This document shows positions 1-6,041 of a DNA stretch of 8,731 nucleotides, one piece after another (position 1 is the first letter of the stretch; every line of letters starts with the position of its first letter). Source of the stretch: Treponema sp. GTDB taxonomy: Bacteria > Spirochaetota > Spirochaetia > Treponematales > Breznakiellaceae. Location: NCBI GenBank assembly GCA_031255875.1, contig JAIRRR010000069.1:1-8731 (forward strand). Direction: 5' to 3'. The position numbers and the translations under genes are program-made. The notes beneath the pieces are model-generated. The model saw only the letters and a list, made by a program, of their open reading frames with translations, was not told the DNA's origin and made no database searches.

Positions 1-431
1 ATTCCAAAAATGCGGGAAAGTACCGCGATGTTCCGGTATATGTGAATTTAAAAGACGGGACGAGGCATATATTTTGCGATCCGTTAAAGATAGCGGATGA
101 AATGGATATGTTTTTTGACTGGTTATTTTCATCCAAAAAAGAACATCCGGTTATTATAGCCGCAGAAGCCCATACTCGATTGGTAAGCATACATCCGTTT
201 ATTGACGGGAATGGCCGGACGGCAAGGCTTATTATGAATTTAATATTAATACGGAATGGGTACACGCCGGCAGTAATACAGAACAGGGAACGTGTGAATT
301 ATCTTGATGCTATAGAAAGCTGGCAGCAAAATAATAACAGGGAAAAATTTTATGAAATAATAACTGAGTCCGAGAAACAAAGTCTGGAAAAGTATTTGGA
401 AACAATAGAAGAAAGAATAATTTGGAAATGA
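1..431 (+). CDS. Fic/DOC-family protein, C-terminal part (5' end outside window)
   Basis: The reading frame is open from the first bases of the window. The codons before the GTG at 42 read SKNAGKYRDVPVYV, which fits the conserved region just before the Fic core, so the gene starts upstream and the GTG is internal. The core motif HPFIDGNGRTAR lies at 192-227 and matches the Fic consensus HPFxxGNGRxxR. It has the catalytic histidine, the acidic residue that binds Mg and the nucleotide-binding GNGR loop. Fic enzymes typically transfer AMP or another phosphate-containing group from a nucleotide to hydroxyl side chains of target proteins. The motif looks intact, so the visible part could be active. 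No clear inhibitory helix motif ([S/T]xxxE[G/N]) is visible in the C-terminal tail. It could lie in the missing N-terminus or in a separate antitoxin gene. The DNA is strikingly AT-rich compared with everything to its right, which suggests horizontal acquisition. Its target and toxin/antitoxin status are unknown. Confidence 0.9.
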   Translation, partial: SKNAGKYRDVPVYVNLKDGTRHIFCDPLKIADEMDMFFDWLFSSKKEHPVIIAAEAHTRLVSIHPFIDGNGRTARLIMNLILIRNGYTPAVIQNRERVNYLDAIESWQQNNNREKFYEIITESEKQSLEKYLETIEERIIWK

Positions 432-605
432 AAATCCGCACGGCGCATGACGGGCCTGTACGCGCCGCCGTCTTTGGCGGCCCGGGCTGCGGGAAGCCCC
501 GGAAAGCGCGGGGGTAGGCCGGGACCCTGGCCCGGCCGCAGGGGGGGCGGGCGGCGCTGCGGCATCCCGGAGTCCGCCTTATGGTAACAGCCCCCCCTCC
601 TGTAC
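432..605. other. GC-rich convergent intergenic region with three stem-loops
   Basis: This is the 174-base gap between the convergent fic and glgA genes. It holds three GC-rich stem-loops in a row. The first pairs GCCGCC (464-469) with GGCGGC (476-481) around a 6-base loop. The second pairs CCGGGCT (482-488) with the AGCCC..GG side (495-502), with one bulged C. The third pairs GGCCGGG (517-523) with CCCGGCC (531-537) around a 7-base loop. None is followed by a T-run on either strand, so they are not classical intrinsic terminators. They may still help end transcription from both sides or be palindromic repeat elements. The composition switches abruptly from AT-rich to GC-rich just after the fic stop codon. 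I see no credible gene here. Confidence 0.5.
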
Positions 606-2087
606 TTAAGGCTTGACGCTCTCGTAGATTTCCAGGTACTTCCTGGCGGATTTTTCCCAGGAGAAATCCCGCTCCATTGCCCGCAGGCGCATGGCCTCGA
701 TGTGCTCGCGGCGGTTGTACCAGGCCCAGACGGCCCAGCCTATGGTGTTGTAGATTGCGTTGGGGGTCAGGTCGTCGAAAACGAAGCCGGTGCCCGCGCC
801 GGTCTCCTGGTCGAAATTTTCCACGGTGTCGGCGAGGCCGCCGGTGTTCCGCACGATGGGGAGGGTGCCGTAGGCCAGGGAGTACATCTGGTTGAGCCCG
901 CAGGGTTCGTAGCGGCTGGGCATCAGGAAGAAATCGCTCCCCGCCTCGATGAGGTGGCTGAGTTTTTCGTCGTAGCCGATTTTCGCCTTGAAGTTGCCGA
1001 GACGCGAGGAGAGGCCCTTTATCTCGTTCTCGCACCAGGCTTCCCCGGTGCCCAGGAGCAGGAGCTGGAGCTTCATGTCACGGCAGATGGAAAACGCCGA
1101 ACCGTAGGCCGGGCCGAACAGTTCCCCTACGCCTTTCTGCTCGGTGAGCCGGGTGACCATGCCGATTACCGGCGCCGAGGGGTCTACCGGAAGGCCGAAT
1201 TCCTTTTGCAGCGCCTCTTTTGCCTTTGCCTTGCCGGACATGTCGGCGGCGGAATAGGGCCGGGGGATGAATTTGTCTTTTCGGGGGTTCCACAGCCCGG
1301 TGTCGATGCCGTTGAGGATTCCGGTATAGTCGTCGCCCCGGTAGCGGAGCGCCCCGTCCAGGCGGAAGCCGTACGCGCCCATGCGGGTCTCGCGGGCGTA
1401 GTTGGGGGAAACCGTGTTGATCTTGTCGGCGGAGTAAAGCCCGGCCTTGAGGAAGTTCATCATGTCCCAGTCTTCAAAACCGGCGCTGTAAAAAACGTCC
1501 CACCCCATGCCGGTGTAGTAGTAATTGTCTTTGCTGTAGATGCCCTGGTAGCCTAGGTTGTGGATCGTTAGTACTGATCCTGTTTTGCCGAATTCCGCGT
1601 TCTGCCCGAGGGGGCGCTCCCAGAATTTGAGGAATACGGGCGCCAGCGCGGCGGGCCAGTCGTGGGCGTGCAGTATGTCCGGGATCCAGCCTATTTTGCG
1701 GCAGAGCTGGAACACGGCCCGGCAGAAAAAGATGAAGCGCCGGGGGTTGTCCAGGAAGTCGGGCTCCGAGGGGATGCCGTAGATGCCGTCCCGGCCGAAG
1801 AATTTCTCGTGCTCGATAAAGTACGCCTTTACCGCCTGCTTCCCGGAGGAGCCCGGCAGATCGGCGGTGTAGACGGCGCTCCATTCCTCGCCGCCGCCTA
1901 CCGGTACCCCGAGCTCCCCTTCGAGCCTGGCAAGTTTGTCCCGGTCTACACAGTAATACCGGGGCAGCACGACGCGCACGTCATGGCCCAGCCTTGCCAG
2001 GGCCAGCGACAGGGCCGAGACCGCGTCGGCCAGGCCCCCTGTTTTTGCGAAAGGAACCGCTTCGCTGGCGGCCATTAGTATTTTCAT
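606..2087 (-). CDS. glgA: Glycogen synthase (ADP-glucose type), GT5 family
   Basis: The 493-residue protein is full length for bacterial GlgA. It transfers glucose from ADP-glucose to the non-reducing end of an alpha-1,4-glucan in the cytoplasm, the chain-elongation step of glycogen storage. The N-terminal Rossmann domain starts with the ADP-glucose-binding loop KTGGLAD (residues 15-21). HAHDW is at 140-144, THNLGYQG at 174-182 and GILNGID at 256-262. The C-terminal domain has the phosphate-binding pair R313/K318 in TRLTEQKG, and the catalytic loop SRYEPCGLNQ, with E393 as the expected catalytic acid, followed by YGTLPIVRNTGGLADTV. The start is supported by AAGGGA six bases upstream. It lies 24 bases downstream of the ACT gene and is probably co-transcribed with it. 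The segment after QKG (GELFGPAYGS) recalls treponemal GlgA proteins, from memory only. No other glycogen gene is in the window. Confidence 0.97.
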   Translation of the reverse strand: MKILMAASEAVPFAKTGGLADAVSALSLALARLGHDVRVVLPRYYCVDRDKLARLEGELGVPVGGGEEWSAVYTADLPGSSGKQAVKAYFIEHEKFFGRDGIYGIPSEPDFLDNPRRFIFFCRAVFQLCRKIGWIPDILHAHDWPAALAPVFLKFWERPLGQNAEFGKTGSVLTIHNLGYQGIYSKDNYYYTGMGWDVFYSAGFEDWDMMNFLKAGLYSADKINTVSPNYARETRMGAYGFRLDGALRYRGDDYTGILNGIDTGLWNPRKDKFIPRPYSAADMSGKAKAKEALQKEFGLPVDPSAPVIGMVTRLTEQKGVGELFGPAYGSAFSICRDMKLQLLLLGTGEAWCENEIKGLSSRLGNFKAKIGYDEKLSHLIEAGSDFFLMPSRYEPCGLNQMYSLAYGTLPIVRNTGGLADTVENFDQETGAGTGFVFDDLTPNAIYNTIGWAVWAWYNRREHIEAMRLRAMERDFSWEKSARKYLEIYESVKP

Positions 2088-2111
2088 GATAAATCCCTTC
2101 CGGAAAAGCCG

Positions 2112-2528
2112 TTAAAATGTTTCCACTGTGGAAAGGCCGTGTTCCCTGAGTATTCTGTGCCCCTGCTCGTGATCTTCCAGCTTGAAAATAATAACGGCCT
2201 TGTTGACTTTGTTTTCCAGCGAGGCGTAGAGGTACTCGATGTTTACATTGGCCTCTTTGAAAAAATCCATTACCTTCGCGAGGCTCCCCGGGACGTCGTC
2301 AATTTCCACCGCGGCGACATCGGACACCCGGGTGGTGAATCCGGCCGCGGTCAGCGCTTTCAGCGCCTCGTCCTCCTTGTTCACGATAAGCCGCAGGATG
2401 CCGAAATCGGCGGTATCGGCGATGCTGATGGCCCTGAGATTAACGTCCGCGCCAGCCAGGACTTTCGTTACGTCGCCCAGGCGGCCCGCGTTGTTTTCCA
2501 GAAAAACTGAAATCTGTTTTATCGCCAT
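2112..2528 (-). CDS. Small tandem ACT-domain protein (amino-acid-binding regulator)
   Basis: The 138-residue protein is made of two ACT-type halves and nothing else. The first (about 1-68) begins MAIKQISVFLENNAGRLGDV and the second (about 69-138) has the parallel segment VEIDDVPGSLAKVMDFF. Both have the ligand-site pattern of a strand, then N/D-x-x-G-x-L, then a helix. ACT domains bind amino acids and regulate enzymes or transcription. Stand-alone tandem-ACT proteins are commonly encoded beside phenylacetate-CoA ligases in anaerobic bacteria and archaea, and that is the case here, with paaK ending 10 bases upstream. A role in sensing an aromatic or branched amino acid for the neighbouring ligase is therefore likely but inferred. 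The reading frame stays open further upstream, but ATG 2528 is clearly the start, because it begins the ACT strand and has a very strong Shine-Dalgarno sequence. There is no signal peptide or membrane segment. Confidence 0.9.
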   Translation of the reverse strand: MAIKQISVFLENNAGRLGDVTKVLAGADVNLRAISIADTADFGILRLIVNKEDEALKALTAAGFTTRVSDVAAVEIDDVPGSLAKVMDFFKEANVNIEYLYASLENKVNKAVIIFKLEDHEQGHRILREHGLSTVETF

Positions 2529-2541
2529 GTTCTCCTCCTTA
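2529..2541 (-). promoter_or_regulatory. Shine-Dalgarno of the ACT gene, overlapping the paaK stop codon
   Basis: On the minus strand the paaK stop codon runs directly into TAAGGAGGAGAAC before ATG 2528. AGGAGG (2539-2534) is five bases from the start, a near-ideal spacing. It fixes the ACT start at 2528 and suggests that ribosomes finishing paaK readily reinitiate on the ACT gene. Confidence 0.85.
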
Positions 2542-3840
2542 TATAGCGCGCTTGTCAATGACCCGCTTTGCCTTGCCGATGGAGCGTTCAATGGTTTTGG
2601 GTTCCACCAGTTTTACCTTTACCGCTATTTGCAGCTTGCTTTTTATGATATCCGCGATCCTGTTCCTCAGGGTTTCAAGCCCGCGGGTTTCGTCGCTGAA
2701 GAATTCCTGCTTTACCTCGACCTGGAGCTCGATTTCGTCCAGGTGCGTGGCGCCCCGGTCCACCACGATAAGGTACTGCGGCTCGGTTCCCTCGATCTCG
2801 AACAGGGCGTGCTCGATTTGGCTGGGGAATACGTTTACCCCCCTGACGATGAGCATATCGTCGGTACGGCCGAAGAGCCGGTGCATCCTGGCCGTGGTCC
2901 TGCCGCAGGGGCAGGGTTCGCCCATAAGGTAGGTAATGTCCCTGGTCCGGTAGCGGAGCAGGGGCGTCCCCTCCTTGGTCAGGGTTGTGAACACCAGTTC
3001 CCCTTTCTCCCCGTCCGGCAGCCGCTTCCCGGTTTCCGGATCGATGATCTCCGGGTAAAAGAAGTCCTCGTTGATGTGGAGGCCGTCCTGCGCCTCGCAC
3101 TCGAAGGAAACCCCCGGGCCGATGATCTCGGTAAGGCCGTAAATGTCGTAGGCCTTCATCCTGTAGCGTTCCTCGATCTCCTTGCGCATGTTCTCGCTCC
3201 AGGGCTCGGCCCCGAAACAGCCCTTGCTGATGGGCAGCTTGCGCAGATCGACGCCCGCCTCCGCCGCTTCTTCCGCCATGTAAAGCGCGTAGGAGGGCGT
3301 GCAGGTGAGCATGGTGGTGCCGAAGTCCTGCAACACCATGAGCTGGCGGGCGGTGTTCCCGCTGGACATGGGCAGCACCTCCGCGCCGATGTTCAGGGCG
3401 CCGTAATGCGCGCCCGGGCCGCCGGTGAAGAGGCCGTAGCCGTAGCAGTTCTGCACGATGTCGTCCCTGGTACAGCCGGCCGCCGCCATGGTCCGGGCCA
3501 TGGACTCGCGCCAGATGTTGATGTCTTCTATTGTATATTCGTCAACCACCGGCTTGCCGGTTGTGCCGGAACTCATGTGGACCTCCACAATACGGTCCTT
3601 GGGGCAGGCCAGAAGCCCGTGGGGGTAGTTGAGCCTGAGATCGTCCTTAGTTGTAAAGGGCAGGTTCTCGATATCGCCCAGGCAGTGGATGTCGCGGGGC
3701 TTTACACCCATTTCGTCCATCTTTTGGCGGTAAAAAGCCACCTGCGCATAGAGTTTTTCTACCAGATTCTTGAGACGCGCAAGCTGCAGTTTTTTCCTGA
3801 CGCCCGGATCCATACACTCATATTCGGGGTTGAATATCAT
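2539..3840 (-). CDS. paaK: Phenylacetate-CoA ligase (AMP-forming)
   Basis: The 433-residue protein is full length for the PaaK branch of the ANL adenylating enzymes. It activates phenylacetate or a related aryl acid with ATP and CoA, giving the acyl-CoA, AMP and pyrophosphate. Numbered from ATG 3840, the ATP-binding loop SSGTTGKP is at 90-97, YDIYGLTE at 231-238, YRTRD at 297-301, CPCGR at 310-314 (possibly metal-binding cysteines) and [16 protein letters not shown] at about 324-339. The catalytic lysine is K423 in SIGKAKR near the C-terminus. All key motifs are intact. ATG 3873 would add 11 residues, but 3840 is preferred because it has AAAAGGA seven bases upstream and gives the usual [12 protein letters not shown] N-terminus. 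In anaerobes this ligase plus an ACT protein often sits with indolepyruvate:ferredoxin oxidoreductase genes. None are present here, so the true substrate is inferred. Confidence 0.93.
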   Translation of the reverse strand: MIFNPEYECMDPGVRKKLQLARLKNLVEKLYAQVAFYRQKMDEMGVKPRDIHCLGDIENLPFTTKDDLRLNYPHGLLACPKDRIVEVHMSSGTTGKPVVDEYTIEDINIWRESMARTMAAAGCTRDDIVQNCYGYGLFTGGPGAHYGALNIGAEVLPMSSGNTARQLMVLQDFGTTMLTCTPSYALYMAEEAAEAGVDLRKLPISKGCFGAEPWSENMRKEIEERYRMKAYDIYGLTEIIGPGVSFECEAQDGLHINEDFFYPEIIDPETGKRLPDGEKGELVFTTLTKEGTPLLRYRTRDITYLMGEPCPCGRTTARMHRLFGRTDDMLIVRGVNVFPSQIEHALFEIEGTEPQYLIVVDRGATHLDEIELQVEVKQEFFSDETRGLETLRNRIADIIKSKLQIAVKVKLVEPKTIERSIGKAKRVIDKRAI

Positions 3841-3847
3841 ACCATCA

Positions 3848-3854
3848 TCCTTTT
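3848..3854 (-). promoter_or_regulatory. Shine-Dalgarno selecting the paaK start at 3840
   Basis: The minus strand reads AAAAGGA here, seven bases before ATG 3840. The upstream alternative ATG 3873 has only a weak GTCGGA before it. This favours the shorter protein. Confidence 0.65.
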
Positions 3855-3887
3855 GGTAAAACTCGGGATACATTCCGACTTAGTGTA

Positions 3888-3893
3888 AATATA
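3888..3893 (-). promoter_or_regulatory. Candidate -10 box for the paaK-ACT-glgA operon
   Basis: The minus strand reads TATATT, five of six matches to TATAAT, in the only AT-rich stretch upstream of paaK. Transcription would begin near 3881, leaving a leader of about 40 bases that contains the Shine-Dalgarno for ATG 3840. A start at 3873 would leave only about eight bases. No good -35 box is seen at 16-18 bases (TTTCGT at best), so this is a weak call. Confidence 0.35.
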
Positions 3894-3938
3894 GCCCAAA
3901 ACCGAAAAAAACGAAAGGGGTTGCCGGGGCATGGGCGT

Positions 3939-3960
3939 GCCCGTGGTTTCAACCACGGGC
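3939..3960. repeat. Perfect inverted repeat, 10-bp arms, in the divergent intergenic region
   Basis: The arms GCCCGTGGTT (3939-3948) and AACCACGGGC (3951-3960) are exactly complementary around the two bases TC. The element sits between the divergent paaK and moxR genes. No T-run follows on either strand, so it is not an evident terminator. It could be an operator for a dimeric regulator, a REP-like dispersed repeat, or the end hairpin of an IS200/IS605-type element, which often looks like this. No transposase is nearby. The rest of the gap (3961-4065) contains only weak dyads and no convincing gene. Confidence 0.75.
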
Positions 3961-4065
3961 CAACACGGACTTTTGCTTCGGCAGCTTTGCGCCTGCCTTG
4001 TTCGCGGCTGGAACCGGAGTTGCTGAAACGGCCGGGTTTGCCTTCCCTGCGGCCCTGTTTTCGGC

Positions 4066-4071
4066 TAGAAT
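4066..4071 (+). promoter_or_regulatory. Candidate -10 box giving a leaderless moxR mRNA
   Basis: TAGAAT matches TATAAT at five of six positions and ends six bases before ATG 4078. Transcription would therefore begin at or next to the A of the start codon. There is no Shine-Dalgarno before this ATG, which agrees with a leaderless message. TAG 4066-4068 is also an in-frame stop, so the coding frame cannot begin further upstream. The -35 region is poor: TTCCCT at 17 bases, or TTGCCT at 22 bases. Confidence 0.35.
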
Positions 4072-4077
4072 TACGGT

Positions 4078-5127
4078 ATGAATGACAGCGGGGCCGCGGG
4101 GGCGGCGGAATTGATCGCCCTGGCCAGGGCGGAACTGGGCAGGCGGGTCGTGGGGCAGGCGGAGATGATTGACGGCCTGCTTCTGGCCCTTGTCGCGGGG
4201 GGGCATATCCTGCTTGAGGGGGTGCCGGGACTTGCGAAAACCCTGGCGGTAAAGGCGCTGGCGGAGATTACGGCCCTTGAGTTCAAGCGGATTCAGTTTA
4301 CGCCGGACCTGCTCCCGGCGGATATTACGGGGACCCTGGTCTGGGACCAGGGATCGGGGAAATTTTCGGTAAGGCGGGGGCCGGTTTTCGCGAACGTGAT
4401 TCTGGCCGACGAGATCAACCGGGCGCCGGCAAAGGTACAGTCGGCGCTGCTCGAGGCGATGGAGGAGGGGCAGGTTACCATAGGCGAGGGGACTTACCCG
4501 CTGCCCGATCCGTTCCTCGTGCTTGCGACGGAGAATCCTATTGAGCATGAGGGGACTTACGCCCTGCCCGAGGCGCAGCTGGACCGCTTCCTGGTAAAGC
4601 TCCTGGTGCGCTACCCCTCGCCGGACGAGGAGATCCGCATTGTGGAGTCCGATGCGGGCCTGCCGGCGGGGAAGGGCCGCGCGTACCGGACAAGGCCGGC
4701 CCTTGCGCCTGTCCTGGGCGGCGACGCCCTGGCGCGGCTGCGCTCGGCGTCGGAAACGGTGCGCGTCGATCCCCGGATAACGTCCTACCTTGTGTCCCTG
4801 GTCGCCGCGACCAGGCCCGCTGTTGTTCCGAGGGCCGGCGCCGGGACTCCCGCTGCGGGAAGCCCCGCGCCGGGGCACGGGGCCGCGTCCGGGCTTTACC
4901 GCTACATCGCCTTCGGCGCGTCTCCCCGGGCTTCTCTCGCGCTTTACCGCTGCGCCCGGATCAGCGCCCTGTTTGAAGGCCGTGATTATGTGACGCCCTC
5001 CGACGTAAAAAAAGCGGCCTTCCCGGTCCTGCGCCACCGGATCGTGATGTCCTACGAGGCCGACGCGGACGGGCTGGATGCGGACGCGGTAATCGGCCGC
5101 ATCCTTTCCCTGGTCCCGGTCCCGTAA
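4078..5127 (+). CDS. moxR: MoxR-family AAA+ ATPase
   Basis: The 349-residue protein is a MoxR-type AAA+ ATPase, a cytoplasmic chaperone-like enzyme that works with VWA-domain partners to assemble or activate complexes. Walker A is GVPGLAKT (48-55), Walker B is VILADE (107-112, with D111 and E112), sensor 1 is N153 in ATENP, an arginine follows in QLDRF (R170), and sensor 2 is GASPRA (280-285, R284). The lid domain carries [10 protein letters not shown] (301-310) and VLRHRIVM. All catalytic positions are present. ATG 4078 is the first start after the in-frame TAG at 4066 and leaves the usual short leader before the conserved VVGQ segment. The stop codon overlaps the next start by one base (TAATG), indicating translational coupling to the DUF58 gene. 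One oddity is an extra low-complexity stretch at about residues 248-271, between VAATRP and the sensor 2 region, encoded by palindromic DNA. Confidence 0.95.
   Translation: MNDSGAAGAAELIALARAELGRRVVGQAEMIDGLLLALVAGGHILLEGVPGLAKTLAVKALAEITALEFKRIQFTPDLLPADITGTLVWDQGSGKFSVRRGPVFANVILADEINRAPAKVQSALLEAMEEGQVTIGEGTYPLPDPFLVLATENPIEHEGTYALPEAQLDRFLVKLLVRYPSPDEEIRIVESDAGLPAGKGRAYRTRPALAPVLGGDALARLRSASETVRVDPRITSYLVSLVAATRPAVVPRAGAGTPAAGSPAPGHGAASGLYRYIAFGASPRASLALYRCARISALFEGRDYVTPSDVKKAAFPVLRHRIVMSYEADADGLDADAVIGRILSLVPVP
4835..4873 (+). repeat. Palindromic in-frame insertion within moxR
   Basis: CCGGCGC (4835-4841) pairs exactly with GCGCCGG (4867-4873). GGG (4843-4845) can continue the stem with CCC (4864-4866), and an inner palindrome TCCCGC-T-GCGGGA lies at 4848-4860. 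The whole segment can fold as one nested hairpin. An overlapping dyad GCCCCG-CGC-CGGGGC is at 4862-4876. It encodes residues 253-266, a Gly/Ala/Pro-rich stretch where MoxR proteins normally have a shorter loop. Sixteen bases (4852-4867) are identical to 486-501 in the fic-glgA gap. In DNA this GC-rich that match could be chance. Confidence 0.5.
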
Positions 5128-6041
5128 TGGACAAGCGCGATTTGCTGCGGAGGATCAGCACCTTCCCCCTGGCAGCGAAGGACGTGGCGGAGGATCTTTT
5201 GACCGGGGGCTTTGCCTCGGTTTTCCGGGGACAGGGGATGGAATTTGACGAGGTGCGGCGTTACGAGGCCGGGGACGACGTGCGCAGGATCGACTGGAAC
5301 GTGAGCGCCCGTTTCGGGACGCCGTATGTAAAGCTCTACCGCGAGGAGCGGGAAATTTCGCTCTGCCTGGTGCTTGACTGCTCCGCGTCCATGCACACCG
5401 GTTCCCGGGATTTGAGCCGCTACGAACAGGGGGTGCTGGCCGCGGCGCTTCTGGCCTTTTCCGCGGAAAGGACGGGGCAGCGGGTGGGGGCGGTGTTTTT
5501 CTCGGAGGACATTACGCGGGTGTTCCGGGCGGGCAAGGGGAGGCCGCATATCATGGCCGTGCTGAGCGCCGCCCTTGACGCGCGGCCCGCGGGAAAGGGG
5601 AGCGGCCTGGGGAAGGCGCTTGAGGGGACCGCGCGGCTTCTCCGGGCCCGGCATTTCAGGCGGAATTCTCCCCGCTCGCTGGTGGCGGTCATTTCCGACT
5701 TTATGTGCGTAAACTGGGAAAGGGAAATGGCCGCCCTGTGCGCGGATCACGACGTGATCGCCATCAGGCTGGGCGATCCGGCGGACCTTGAGATGGCGGA
5801 CGCGGGGCTGGTAAGCCTGGAGGATAACGAGACGGGCCACCGGCTCTACGCGGCCACCGCCTTCCGTTCTTTCCGGGAACCCTGGGCTGCCTGGCACGAG
5901 GAGCGGGCCAGGCTTTGGCAGGCTGTCTGCCGCCGCTGGGGCGCTGGGGCGCTCCCGCTTTCCACTGCCGAGGATGCTGTCCCGGTGCTGGCCCGTTTCT
6001 TCAGGAACCAGGGGGCCGCGCGGCCGGGGAGGCGCGGGTGA
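5127..6041 (+). CDS. DUF58 protein with VWA-like fold (MoxR partner)
   Basis: The 304-residue protein has the DUF58 signature GMEFDEVRRYEAGDDVRRIDW at about 37-57, followed by a VWA-like domain. The metal-site motif DxSxS is D84-x-S86-x-S88 (LDCSASM), and a later aspartate is D191 in VISDFM. The position usually held by threonine appears to be serine (S159 in KGSGLGKAL). This keeps a hydroxyl and probably permits metal binding. There is no signal peptide or membrane segment, so it should be cytoplasmic. DUF58 proteins are nearly always encoded right after moxR and are thought to be its adaptor or partner; their biochemical role is not well defined. Here ATG 5127 shares its A with the moxR stop, and the DUF58 stop overlaps the next gene's GTG by four bases (GTGA). 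The extreme C-terminus (ARPGRRG) is probably dispensable. Confidence 0.92.
   Translation: MDKRDLLRRISTFPLAAKDVAEDLLTGGFASVFRGQGMEFDEVRRYEAGDDVRRIDWNVSARFGTPYVKLYREEREISLCLVLDCSASMHTGSRDLSRYEQGVLAAALLAFSAERTGQRVGAVFFSEDITRVFRAGKGRPHIMAVLSAALDARPAGKGSGLGKALEGTARLLRARHFRRNSPRSLVAVISDFMCVNWEREMAALCADHDVIAIRLGDPADLEMADAGLVSLEDNETGHRLYAATAFRSFREPWAAWHEERARLWQAVCRRWGAGALPLSTAEDAVPVLARFFRNQGAARPGRRG

Noticed and set aside
42..431. GTG 42 as the start of the Fic gene
   Set aside because: The frame is open to the window edge and the upstream residues match the conserved Fic region, so the gene is truncated by the window.
464..481. Intrinsic terminator for fic or glgA
   Set aside because: The stem is good but no T-run follows on either strand.
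2529..2591. N-terminal extension of the ACT protein to 2591
   Set aside because: It would overlap the paaK coding end, while ATG 2528 has an ideal Shine-Dalgarno and begins the ACT fold.
2239..3888. Long plus-strand open frame opposite paaK and the ACT gene
   Set aside because: It is antisense to two clear genes with intact catalytic and ligand motifs. Its translation has no recognisable domain and arises from GC-rich codon bias.
3931..4026. Possible 31-residue plus-strand peptide beginning in the inverted repeat
   Set aside because: It has no Shine-Dalgarno, its first codons are the palindrome itself, and it has no recognisable features.
3949..5037. Minus-strand open frame opposite moxR running into the intergenic region
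   Set aside because: It is antisense to MoxR motifs, has no domain and has atypical Arg/Pro-rich composition.
5915..6037. Upstream start (5915) for the Bat-operon membrane protein
   Set aside because: It would overlap DUF58 by over 120 bases and bury the signal peptide. GTG 6038 gives a proper signal peptide and a 4-base overlap.
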